Assembly: GCA_943914435.1 (NCBI GenBank)
Contig: CALUBY010000010.1
Location: forward strand, 1 to 16,060
Direction: 5' to 3'
DNA: 16,060 bases
Source: an uncultured bacterium
GTDB taxonomy: Bacteria > Patescibacteriota > Minisyncoccia > Phycocordibacterales > Phycocordibacteraceae
Shown here piece by piece: positions 1 to 6,323 of this stretch. Numbering within the stretch: the first letter of the stretch is position 1; the number at the start of each line of letters is the position of its first letter. The notes beneath the pieces were generated by a model. The model worked only from the letters and a program-made list of their open reading frames with translations, made no database searches and was not told the DNA's origin. The position numbers and the translations under genes are program-made.

Positions 1-3
1 GAG

Positions 4-201
4 CTACGTAGCTCTCTTCCATCGAAGCTTGCGCTTGGCCATGACTTTCTTCCTCCACTCCAGCTTGCGCTCGGCCCGACTTTTCCTCTTCAGCCAATCC
101 TTTTCCTTGTCTCTCTGCTCGGTATGGGTAGCCTCCAGAGTGTGGAGGCGCTTCTTAGTGACGTAGGGAGACTGCTGATCCTGAACGAACGATTGCGACA
201 T
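4..201 (-). CDS. Small very basic hypothetical protein
   Basis: A 65-residue protein that I do not recognise. The C-terminal two thirds are dense in Lys and Arg, with alternating charged residues (about residues 27-65), consistent with a charged helix that binds nucleic acid or ribosomes; that role is inferred from composition only. It has no membrane segment and no cysteine. The start at 201 is chosen because GGGAG lies 7 bases upstream; an upstream extension to 306 would run into the divergent metallopeptidase gene. A good -35-like TTGACT lies at 253-258 on this strand, but no convincing -10 follows. It stops with TAG and is divergent from the gene at 276. It does not match ribosomal protein bS21 by eye. 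Confidence 0.6.
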   Translation of the reverse strand: MSQSFVQDQQSPYVTKKRLHTLEATHTEQRDKEKDWLKRKSRAERKLEWRKKVMAKRKLRWKRAT

Positions 202-263
202 GTGTATTCTCCCAGTGAACCCGGGGTACACAGTGCCTTGGGGGCGAGTTTTAGTCAAACGGG

Positions 264-269
264 TATAGT
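264..269 (+). promoter_or_regulatory. -10 box of leaderless metallopeptidase gene
   Basis: TATAGT is followed by exactly 6 bases and then the ATG at 276. Transcription would start at or next to the A of the start codon. No Shine-Dalgarno site precedes this ATG. The same spacing recurs at several other genes in the window. No clear -35 is visible. Confidence 0.55.
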
Positions 270-275
270 TAGCGC

Positions 276-842
276 ATGCAGGGAGAATATGAAATACGAG
301 AATCAACCCGAGCGAAGCGGCTCGGTATAACCGTGCATCCTGACGGACGGGTAACGGTAACGAAGCCGGTGAAGGTTTCCGAGAAGCGCGTGCACGCGTT
401 CGTTGAAAAATATCAGGATTGGATCGAGACCAGTCAGGAGAAATTCCGCAGGCGTGCTGAACGACAGAAGAAAACAGGACAGACGGCGCTCACATTGCCG
501 CGCCCGCGCAAGAACTCGAAAGCGTATGTGGACGCCAGGAAGGCGGCGCGTACGCTTGTAACGGAGCGGCTGCAGCATTTCAATAGAGTGTACGGATTCA
601 AATACGGGACCATCTCTATCAGGGATCAGAAAACGCGATGGGGAAGCTGTTCTGCGGCAGGGAATCTTTCTTTTAATTATCGAATCGTTTTTCTCCCTAA
701 GGAGTTGCAGGACTATGTGATAGTTCATGAGCTCGCACACGTAAAAGAACACAATCATTCGGTGCGCTTCTGGGCACAGGTGGCTCGGACACTTCCTAAC
801 CATGTCTCACTTCGAAAAGAGCTTCGTCGATACGGGTCTTAG
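276..842 (+). CDS. YgjP-like (DUF45) zinc metallopeptidase
   Basis: A 188-residue cytoplasmic protein of the YgjP-like/WLM-related metallopeptidase group. The signature is clear: HELAH at residues 151-155 followed by H161 in the HNHS stretch, giving an HExxH zinc site with a third histidine. Upstream lies the family-typical RWGSC block (121-125), then a Gly-Asn-Leu-Ser-Phe-Asn stretch. The N-terminal half is basic and likely helical. The family is often annotated as an M48-like metal-dependent hydrolase; its physiological substrate is poorly defined. The start at 276 is chosen because the frame matches the family from residue 8 on and a -10 box ends 6 bases before it. The gene is monocistronic by layout and stops with TAG. 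Assignment to the family is firm; the substrate is unknown. Confidence 0.92.
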   Translation: MQGEYEIRESTRAKRLGITVHPDGRVTVTKPVKVSEKRVHAFVEKYQDWIETSQEKFRRRAERQKKTGQTALTLPRPRKNSKAYVDARKAARTLVTERLQHFNRVYGFKYGTISIRDQKTRWGSCSAAGNLSFNYRIVFLPKELQDYVIVHELAHVKEHNHSVRFWAQVARTLPNHVSLRKELRRYGS

Positions 843-864
843 TGCCGAGTCTCTCCTGCTTCCC

Positions 865-1099
865 AAATAAATTGGCCCGCCACTTTCGTAGCGGGCCAAG
901 TATGGCGAGTCTTGTGTCAGAGTGGGTTTCCTCGGATGTACTGTGCCGCAGCATGCCTCTATGTTTAAAGGCCAGTCTCACCGTCTCCATAGGTCTTCGA
1001 GGCGTATGCGCGCATCGATCCTTTGCCTCTCGTACGAAGACCACTCAGTGACTCCTCACCTCCCGCAAAGGCCGCCTCGAGGTGATCTTGCTCGGGAGT
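865..1099 (-). ncRNA. Candidate structured non-coding RNA, about 235 nt
   Basis: No convincing protein is encoded between 843 and 1215, yet the minus strand carries an extended -10 promoter (1106-1114), a foldable body and a terminator with a U-tract (872-899). Visible pairings, in RNA orientation, are as follows. A 5' hairpin pairs CUCCC (1094-1098) with GGGAG, extended by GCAA with UUGC. A long-range closing helix joins 1041-1052 to 915-925 (GUCA, a two-base bulge, then GAGUGG against CCACUC and UGAC) and continues as GGUGA with UCGCC. A hairpin pairs GGUCUUC with GAAGACC, followed by GAGGC with GCCUC. A further short helix pairs CUAUG with CAUAG. I looked for tmRNA, RNase P and SRP RNA signature sequences and saw none; 6S RNA is not excluded. 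Existence is inferred, and the function is unknown. Confidence 0.5.
872..899 (-). terminator. Intrinsic terminator reading leftward
   Basis: A 9-bp perfect stem (872-880 with 891-899) encloses a 10-base loop. Read on the minus strand it is followed by TTTATTTG, a good U-tract. Read on the plus strand no U-tract follows. It therefore points to a minus-strand transcript ending here rather than only to the metallopeptidase gene that stops at 842. Confidence 0.7.
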
Positions 1100-1105
1100 A
1101 CTGTC

Positions 1106-1114
1106 TTTATATCA
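1106..1114 (-). promoter_or_regulatory. Extended -10 promoter for the candidate RNA
   Basis: On the minus strand TG-A-TATAAA forms an extended -10 box, with a weak -35 (TTTCCC) 16 bases upstream. Transcription would begin near 1099 and run toward the terminator at 872-899. Confidence 0.55.
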
Positions 1115-1203
1115 CTCATCCGAAATAGGGAAAGAGCAGGAAAGCGGTCAATTAGACTATAGGTATACATTGAGTCAATGAGTGTCTAGAGGCGTGAATA
1201 TCG

Positions 1204-1209
1204 TAGAAT
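1204..1209 (+). promoter_or_regulatory. -10 box of leaderless helicase gene
   Basis: TAGAAT is followed by exactly 6 bases and then the ATG at 1216. No Shine-Dalgarno site is present. A second -10-like box, TATACA at 1164-1169, could give a leader of about 40 bases instead. Confidence 0.45.
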
Positions 1210-1215
1210 AGAAGA

Positions 1216-4191
1216 ATGAAAAAGGAGGAAACCGCATTTCTCGAAGCCTATGAAAAGCTGAACGAAGGCCAGAAGCTTGCGGTGGATTCGACAGAAGGGC
1301 CGGTCTTTGTGATTGCAGGCCCGGGGACCGGCAAAACACAGGTGCTTACATTACGCATTGCAAATATTCTGCGGACGACCGACACCCCGCCCGATGCCAT
1401 CCTCGCCCTTACGTTTACGGAGGCTGCCGCTGCCGAGATGCGTCAGCGTCTTGCGAAGATTATAGGGTCAACGGCATGGCGTGTTCGCATCCACACCTTC
1501 CATGGATTTGCAGAGACCCTTGTGGGGCGCTATCCGGATGAGTTCCCACGAATCATTGGATCAACCATCGCGAGTGACGCAGAACGAGCAGAGATACTCG
1601 ATGAGGCGCTCCTTACGAGTGAGGTGAAGCACCTGCGTCCGTATGGCGACCCTCTCTACTATCACGGGACCGTTGCGCGTTCTATTGCAACCATGAAGCG
1701 AGAAAACGTAACGCCAGACGTATTGGTCGAGCGAATTGAGGAGGAACAGGCTGCGTTTGATGCGCTTCCCGACAAGGTGCATGAGAAAGGAAAGTATGCA
1801 GGAAAGATGAAAGGAGAGTTTGAGAAACTCCAAAAGAAAATTGAAAAGACCGAGGATTTGCTCTCGGTGTATCGCGTATACGAAGAAGGACTCACTGCCC
1901 GCAAACGCTATGACTTCGATGACCTCATCCTCGAGGCGGTGCGTGCACTCTCTGAGAACGAGAGCTTTCTGCGACAAGTGCAGGAATCCACTCTATATGT
2001 ACTTGCCGATGAGCATCAGGATGCAAACCGTGCACAGAACGCTCTCCTTGAACTCCTGAGTGATTATCATGAGAGCCCAAATCTTTTTATCGTAGGAGAT
2101 GAGAAGCAGGCTATTTATCGCTTCCAGGGTGCAGACCTCGACAACGTGCATTACTTCCGTGAACGGTATACGGACACAACAATAATCACGCTTGTTGAAA
2201 ACTATCGATCCCAGCAGACGATACTCGATTCCGCGCTCGCCCTTATTGAAAAATCACCTGATGAGCGATTGTCCCGGGTCTCACTCATCGCGCGAAGTTC
2301 ACATGCAGAGAAGCCTATTTCAATTGTCGCGGCACCAAGTCCTGATGCAGAAGTAGCTGCTCTTGCTGAGGGAATACGAGCGGCTATTAGTGAAGGGGTA
2401 GTGCCAAGCGAGATTGCGGTGTTGGTGCGACGTAACCGAGACGTCGCTGATATTGCGGAATCACTTATGAAGCATGGGGTCGCAATCTCTGCGAAGGGTG
2501 AAGGGAATTCGCTTCATAATCGCTACGTTCTTGCGCTCCTGCGACTGCTTGTGGCAATTGCTTCTCCTCGTGACGAGAACCTCTCAGGCATTCTTACGCT
2601 ACCTGAGTTTCCGTTGTCGAGCGCTGATGTGTGGCGGGTCATGCAGGCTGCTAAAAAGGAGAAGAAGCCCGTGTTTGAGATACTGCGCTCTGAAAGCGAC
2701 CTTAAAGAGGCTCGAGTTGCGAATGTGGAGAATGCGCTCGCGCTTGGCAGGGTGCTTGAAGAGCTCGCTCGCGAGGCTTCTGTAGAGCGACCCGCTAAGG
2801 TTGCTGAGATGGCACTCGCGAGGTCGGGACTTTTGCCGCGCATGTTAGCTGCCCCTGATCGTGCTGAGTCCCTTGGTGCCGTACGTGCACTCCTCTCTCT
2901 GTTTGAGGATCTCTCCCGTAGGGAACATGGGGCGCAGCTGCCGCGCGCACTTGCCCTCGTCGCGCTGTACGAAGAGCGTGAGATGAGCCTCTCAGGGCGC
3001 GTGTTTACGGACGACACCCGGGTACGGGTAATGACCGTGCATGGCGCAAAAGGGCGCGAGTTCCGCCGGGTGTTTATTCCTCGCGCTACTGAAAGCGCGT
3101 GGTCTACGCGTTCGCGTTCAGAACACTTCCAATTGCCTGACGTGCTTTCCGGAAGCGCTGAACTCGAGGACGAGCGCCGGTTGTTCTATGTAGCGATAAC
3201 GCGAGCAAAGGAGCAGGTAACTATTTCGTACTCTACGACACGTGGTGAAGGGCGAGCCGATGAGCCGTCTGCGCTCCTTGAGGATCTGAACGAAGAACTG
3301 ATTGAGTATACGGATGCACCTGAAGTTGATGACCCTCTTGCAACCAAGACGCCGGAAGTGGTCGCCAAGGACACACCCTCAGAGGATGATCTTGCGACGT
3401 TACGGGCTGCGTTTTTGTCGCAAGGACTCTCGCCAACTGCTTTGAATAACTATCTGGATTGTCCGTGGCATTACTTCTATGTAAACCTGCTGCGCATTCC
3501 TGAGGCAGAAAATAAGTTCATGCTCTACGGAACGGCGATTCACGCTGCGCTCAAGCGCTATGCAGACGGACGGAACCAGAACGAAGATATTGGTACGGAG
3601 GGACTATACGCTGCTTTCGAGCGGGCTATCGAGCGCTCACCGCTCACAGAACGCGATATCGCTGAGCTTAAGGAAAAGGGAGGGCGCTCACTGACGCTGT
3701 GGCACGAAGCAAGAAAAGACTCCTGGCCTGAACGGGTGGAGGCTGAGCAGGGTGCTGAGGCATATGTTGATTTGCCAGATGGAGAGATGCTTCTCATACG
3801 GGGTGCACTCGACCGCATTGATCCAATGAGTGGAGGAGTCCGTGTCATCGACTACAAGACCGGCAAACCAAAGAGCCGGAACGATATCCAGGGAAATACC
3901 AAGGCAGGGGACGGCAACTACTATCGTCAGCTAACCTTCTACAAGCTTCTGCTCGCGCGCTCTGAGGCTCCTCGAACCATGCAGGAGGGCGTTATTGAGT
4001 TCGTCGAGCCTGACGAGAAGGGACGCATCCACACAGAAGCATTTGAGGTGCCAGACGAGGAAGTGGTGGCACTGCTCGACCTTATACGAAAGACGGCAGA
4101 AGAGATAACCACGCTCTCGTTCTGGAATGATCCTTGTGACACAGCAGACTGTACCTGGTGCGGAATCCGCTTTGGAAACGTCAAATCGTAA
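1216..4191 (+). CDS. UvrD/AddA-like helicase fused to Fe-S RecB nuclease
   Basis: A 991-residue superfamily 1A DNA helicase with a C-terminal nuclease. Helicase motifs in order: Walker A GPGTGKT (35-41); motif Ia LTFTEAAAAEM (65-75); Walker B/motif II DEHQ (265-268); motif III region around 298-306; motif IV ENYRS (328-332); motif V TVHGAKG (607-613); motif VI YVAITRAK (658-665). From about residue 740 comes a PD-(D/E)XK nuclease of the RecB/AddB type, with H776, D866, D879 and K881 as the metal-site residues. Four cysteines (C749, C974, C979, C982) have the spacing of an AddB-type iron-sulfur clamp. Known relatives resect or repair DNA double-strand ends, or act in exogenous DNA degradation. 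The single-chain design suggests a stand-alone end-processing enzyme in place of RecBCD or AddAB. Motif II carries His where Phe or Tyr is usual. It stops with TAA; the next gene lies 39 bases on. Confidence 0.93.
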   Translation: MKKEETAFLEAYEKLNEGQKLAVDSTEGPVFVIAGPGTGKTQVLTLRIANILRTTDTPPDAILALTFTEAAAAEMRQRLAKIIGSTAWRVRIHTFHGFAETLVGRYPDEFPRIIGSTIASDAERAEILDEALLTSEVKHLRPYGDPLYYHGTVARSIATMKRENVTPDVLVERIEEEQAAFDALPDKVHEKGKYAGKMKGEFEKLQKKIEKTEDLLSVYRVYEEGLTARKRYDFDDLILEAVRALSENESFLRQVQESTLYVLADEHQDANRAQNALLELLSDYHESPNLFIVGDEKQAIYRFQGADLDNVHYFRERYTDTTIITLVENYRSQQTILDSALALIEKSPDERLSRVSLIARSSHAEKPISIVAAPSPDAEVAALAEGIRAAISEGVVPSEIAVLVRRNRDVADIAESLMKHGVAISAKGEGNSLHNRYVLALLRLLVAIASPRDENLSGILTLPEFPLSSADVWRVMQAAKKEKKPVFEILRSESDLKEARVANVENALALGRVLEELAREASVERPAKVAEMALARSGLLPRMLAAPDRAESLGAVRALLSLFEDLSRREHGAQLPRALALVALYEEREMSLSGRVFTDDTRVRVMTVHGAKGREFRRVFIPRATESAWSTRSRSEHFQLPDVLSGSAELEDERRLFYVAITRAKEQVTISYSTTRGEGRADEPSALLEDLNEELIEYTDAPEVDDPLATKTPEVVAKDTPSEDDLATLRAAFLSQGLSPTALNNYLDCPWHYFYVNLLRIPEAENKFMLYGTAIHAALKRYADGRNQNEDIGTEGLYAAFERAIERSPLTERDIAELKEKGGRSLTLWHEARKDSWPERVEAEQGAEAYVDLPDGEMLLIRGALDRIDPMSGGVRVIDYKTGKPKSRNDIQGNTKAGDGNYYRQLTFYKLLLARSEAPRTMQEGVIEFVEPDEKGRIHTEAFEVPDEEVVALLDLIRKTAEEITTLSFWNDPCDTADCTWCGIRFGNVKS

Positions 4192-4230
4192 AACCGTTCG
4201 TGGTAGTCTTATAAGGTAACTAAATGATAT

Positions 4231-4530
4231 ATGTCCCCTTTTGAAACGTTTTTCAGCAAAAAAGAAACAATAGGTGAGAATCAGCGTGCGAAGGATGAGG
4301 GAAAAGAAATATCCGGACATCACTCTGAAAATCTCTATGATCAGAATGAGGATGCGGCAGGGGAGAAAACAGACCTTGTGACAGGCAGAGCGTTTGTGAA
4401 TGATGGCGATACGACGGAGGCAGCGCGAGATTCTTTTGGTATGGTAGAAGCGGGTACTGAGGATGCTCTTCCTGATATTGCTGAAGACGATGATGAGGCG
4501 GCGCGCTGGTTAAGGGAAAACGGCGGATAG
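4231..4530 (+). CDS. Small acidic hypothetical protein
   Basis: A 99-residue protein without recognisable homology. It starts MSPFETFFSKKE and is otherwise rich in Glu and Asp, with an acidic run (AEDDDEAARWL) near the C-terminus. It has no cysteine, no signal peptide and no membrane segment, and is probably largely disordered. It lies 39 bases after the helicase gene on the same strand and could be cotranscribed with it. A -10-like TATAAG (4210-4215) ends 15 bases before the ATG and could give a short leader; no Shine-Dalgarno site is seen. A strong terminator at 4553-4581 follows the TAG stop, which supports a real transcribed gene. The function is unknown. Confidence 0.6.
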   Translation: MSPFETFFSKKETIGENQRAKDEGKEISGHHSENLYDQNEDAAGEKTDLVTGRAFVNDGDTTEAARDSFGMVEAGTEDALPDIAEDDDEAARWLRENGG

Positions 4531-4552
4531 TATTTCAAGAGTATTGAACAAT

Positions 4553-4581
4553 AAACAAGAGCGGTGTTACCGCTCTTGTTT
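4553..4581. terminator. Bidirectional terminator between convergent genes
   Basis: A 13-bp perfect stem (4553-4565 with 4569-4581) has a 3-base GTT loop, with T-rich sequence on the right and A-rich sequence on the left. It separates the acidic-protein gene (+) from the DsbA-like gene (-) and can serve both. Confidence 0.9.
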
Positions 4582-4604
4582 GTTTCTAAACATCTAAATA
4601 ATAG

Positions 4605-5300
4605 TTAGGGTGCCTTTGCGAGAGCCTCTTCGATAACGCGCTTCATGTCTTCGTAAGGAAGGGCGCCCTGAATACCAACTGACTTTTGGCCATCGATAAG
4701 CACCACGGTGAACGGTGCGCCTTCAGCACCTGCGGCCATAGCGTTTGTGCTGTCATCATAGACTTTCTTGGTGAAGCGTCCGTCGGTAAGACACTTCTCA
4801 AATTCCTCCGAAGGTAGACCGAGCTGGCGTGCAACCGCAGGGTATCCGCTTATAGGGAACTGGTTTTCGCCCGGAGCTGCTGACTGAAGCGCGTCAATGA
4901 AGCGCCAGAAGGCATCCTCGTCTCCAAGGAATCCTGCACACTCGGCTGCTTCAGCGTGTGAGGCGGCTGCTGCATGCTGATCAAGAAGGGGAAAATGGCG
5001 GTACACCCAGGCAACCTCTCTTTGAGGAGCGTATTCGCTCATAAGCTGTTGCATGGTTGCTTGGAATTGCTTGCTGTACTCAGAATCAATATCTGCATAC
5101 GAAACAAGTTTCACGCGTGCTTCTGGATTTCCGAGCATGCGATCGTTAGTGGACACTGGTCGAACCATATTTGGGTTTCCGTTCCCAAGCGAAGGAGTGC
5201 TTTCGGTACGAAACGCATAGACACTTATAGCAACAATAAGGCCGGCAAGAATGATGACTGCTGGGAGAAAGTAATCACGACGAAGCTGCTCTGTATTCAT
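4605..5300 (-). CDS. Membrane-anchored DsbA-like protein lacking CxxC
   Basis: A 231-residue protein with an N-terminal membrane anchor (about residues 11-30) and an extracytoplasmic thioredoxin-fold domain of the DsbA/Thioredoxin_4 type. The family landmark GNPEARVKLVSYAD (57-70) aligns with the usual GNPDAPV...FSD block, and the cis-proline region is GAPF (194-197). At the active site, where relatives have CPxC after the Asp, this protein has S73-E74-Y75-S76, so both redox cysteines are replaced by serine. Two other cysteines remain (C121 and C170) at positions where related proteins also often carry Cys. The domain is full length and the frame is intact, so this is not an obvious decaying gene. 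It probably cannot do CxxC oxidoreductase chemistry; a chaperone, binding or C121/C170-based role is possible. The start at 5300 sits 6 bases after an extended -10 box. Confidence 0.88.
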   Translation of the reverse strand: MNTEQLRRDYFLPAVIILAGLIVAISVYAFRTESTPSLGNGNPNMVRPVSTNDRMLGNPEARVKLVSYADIDSEYSKQFQATMQQLMSEYAPQREVAWVYRHFPLLDQHAAAASHAEAAECAGFLGDEDAFWRFIDALQSAAPGENQFPISGYPAVARQLGLPSEEFEKCLTDGRFTKKVYDDSTNAMAAGAEGAPFTVVLIDGQKSVGIQGALPYEDMKRVIEEALAKAP

Positions 5301-5306
5301 ATAAAA

Positions 5307-5315
5307 ATCATAGCA
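5307..5315 (-). promoter_or_regulatory. Extended -10 of leaderless DsbA-like gene
   Basis: On the minus strand TG-C-TATGAT is followed by exactly 6 bases and then the ATG at 5300. No Shine-Dalgarno site is present, so a leaderless mRNA is predicted. Confidence 0.65.
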
Positions 5316-5338
5316 TAAGCCCTGTGGGGTAATGGGAA

Positions 5339-5365
5339 CGCCTCATGCACGTAGTGCATGAGGCG
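5339..5365 (-). terminator. Strong hairpin after the small gene at 5388
   Basis: A 12-bp perfect stem (5339-5350 with 5354-5365) has a 3-base loop and lies 22 bases past the stop of the minus-strand gene 5388-5666. The following minus-strand sequence has only scattered T, so termination may be weak or the hairpin may mainly stabilise the mRNA end. Confidence 0.65.
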
Positions 5366-5387
5366 GGTAGCTAGCCGATCCGGCGCT

Positions 5388-5666
5388 TTACTGTGGCGCG
5401 GGTTGTGGGGCACCAGAACAGCGGAAGATGATATTCGTATACTTGTTTCCGAGCCAGTTGCGGACGGTTTCTTCAATACGAGGCTGAAGACTGTTTCGGT
5501 CTTCCTCGCTTCCTCCCGTGATACGACAGACCACGGAATCGTTGATTGTGCTCTGTGTCTTGTCGTTCACCTCACACTCGATGGTGTGGGCCTTGAGGAG
5601 GGTTCTGAGGGTGCCGTAGTCTGCCTTTGTGTGGCCAGACTGAAAGCAGTCAATACGGACATGCAT
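5388..5666 (-). CDS. Small hypothetical soluble protein
   Basis: A 92-residue protein that I do not recognise. It contains four cysteines (residues 7, 31, 47 and 83), alternating hydrophobic and charged stretches compatible with a small alpha/beta fold, and a Pro/Gln-rich tail. No membrane segment is seen. The start at 5666 is well supported: AGGAG lies 7 bases upstream, and a promoter (extended -10 TGC-TATAGT at 5714-5722 with a TTGCGA -35) would give a leader of about 40 bases. It is one of only four genes in the window with a clear Shine-Dalgarno site. A hairpin follows the TAA stop. It lies 75 bases downstream of the exonuclease gene on the same strand but has its own promoter. Confidence 0.7.
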   Translation of the reverse strand: MHVRIDCFQSGHTKADYGTLRTLLKAHTIECEVNDKTQSTINDSVVCRITGGSEEDRNSLQPRIEETVRNWLGNKYTNIIFRCSGAPQPAPQ

Positions 5667-5713
5667 GAATAGTCTCCTGAATCACGTATGAACATGGGAA
5701 CGGGACTGAAAAA

Positions 5714-5741
5714 ACTATAGCACACAATTGCACAATCGCAA
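5714..5741 (-). promoter_or_regulatory. Promoter of the gene at 5388-5666
   Basis: On the minus strand, -35 TTGCGA (5736-5741), a 16-base spacer and extended -10 TGC-TATAGT (5714-5722) are seen. Transcription would start near 5707, giving a leader of about 40 bases with a Shine-Dalgarno site. Confidence 0.7.
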
Positions 5742-6320
5742 TTAGAATCCGAGAGTATGGGTAAATGCGATAGGATCGGGCTCTACCTGCCACTTCGAGG
5801 TGTCGAGCTTAATGTCGCGCATATCTTTGAGGTCCTTGTATTTGAGACTGCCTTTCGTGAGCGCATAGTCGTACAGATCGCGCGTAATTTTTACGTCCTG
5901 GATACAGTACTCGCGAACCTTCGCATAGAGGCCCTCTTGCCACCATTTAACCGATTCAAGCCCGTTACCGCTTTTACCAACCTTTAATGTGGCCTCAGCG
6001 AGTGCTTGAAGACGAAGCCTGCGACCAAGTACTTTCTGTACTTCAATCATAAGATCAATAGAACGAATCTTCGTTAGATCTCCCGGGTAGTACTTATTAA
6101 GAAGAGGAATATCGAAACTGTCGGAGTTATAGCCAATGAGGGTATCGGCCTTCTCAATAATCGGCCACAGTTTAGGGAGCTCACTTTGGTCATACGAGGT
6201 GAACTCACCGGTTTCTGAATCGTGAATCGCGACCACAGCAAGATCAAGACGGGTTACGTCCTGTCGCGCTAAAGATGGCAATACATTAGAAGTTTCGATG
6301 TCGAACGTAATCTCTCGCAT
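5742..6320 (-). CDS. DEDDy 3'-5' exonuclease (RNase H-like fold)
   Basis: A 192-residue exonuclease domain protein. Exo I is FDIET with D7 and E9. Exo II is the YNSDSFD block ending at D70. Exo III is YCIQD with Y138 and D142, i.e. the YxxxD form that defines the DEDDy subgroup used by family B polymerase proofreading domains and by YprB-like ribonuclease H-like proteins. The polymerase domain is absent. It would hydrolyse DNA or RNA from the 3' end with two metal ions; which nucleic acid it acts on cannot be told from sequence. It starts 3 bases after the hisS stop codon, so the two genes are cotranscribed, and no Shine-Dalgarno site is visible. It stops with TAA. The last 30 residues have no recognised motif. 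Confidence 0.88.
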   Translation of the reverse strand: MREITFDIETSNVLPSLARQDVTRLDLAVVAIHDSETGEFTSYDQSELPKLWPIIEKADTLIGYNSDSFDIPLLNKYYPGDLTKIRSIDLMIEVQKVLGRRLRLQALAEATLKVGKSGNGLESVKWWQEGLYAKVREYCIQDVKITRDLYDYALTKGSLKYKDLKDMRDIKLDTSKWQVEPDPIAFTHTLGF

Positions 6321-6323
6321 GTT

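Noticed and set aside
303..803. Open frame of 166 codons on the minus strand opposite the metallopeptidase gene
   Set aside because: It lies fully within a well-supported gene on the other strand and shows no recognisable motif; treated as a shadow frame.
872..899. Hairpin as terminator of the metallopeptidase gene only
   Set aside because: It has no U-tract on the plus strand but a good one on the minus strand, so the main direction is probably leftward.
865..1099. tmRNA, RNase P RNA or SRP RNA
   Set aside because: The tRNA-like ends and T-loop of tmRNA, the GAGGAAAGUCC and ACAGAAA blocks of RNase P, and the GGAAGGAAGCA-type loop of SRP RNA are not found; one stretch reading GAGGAAACCC is only a partial resemblance.
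796..1128. Open frames of 68-82 codons on both strands in the gap after the metallopeptidase gene
   Set aside because: They overlap each other and the predicted RNA and terminator, have no ribosome binding site, and show protein composition without family features.
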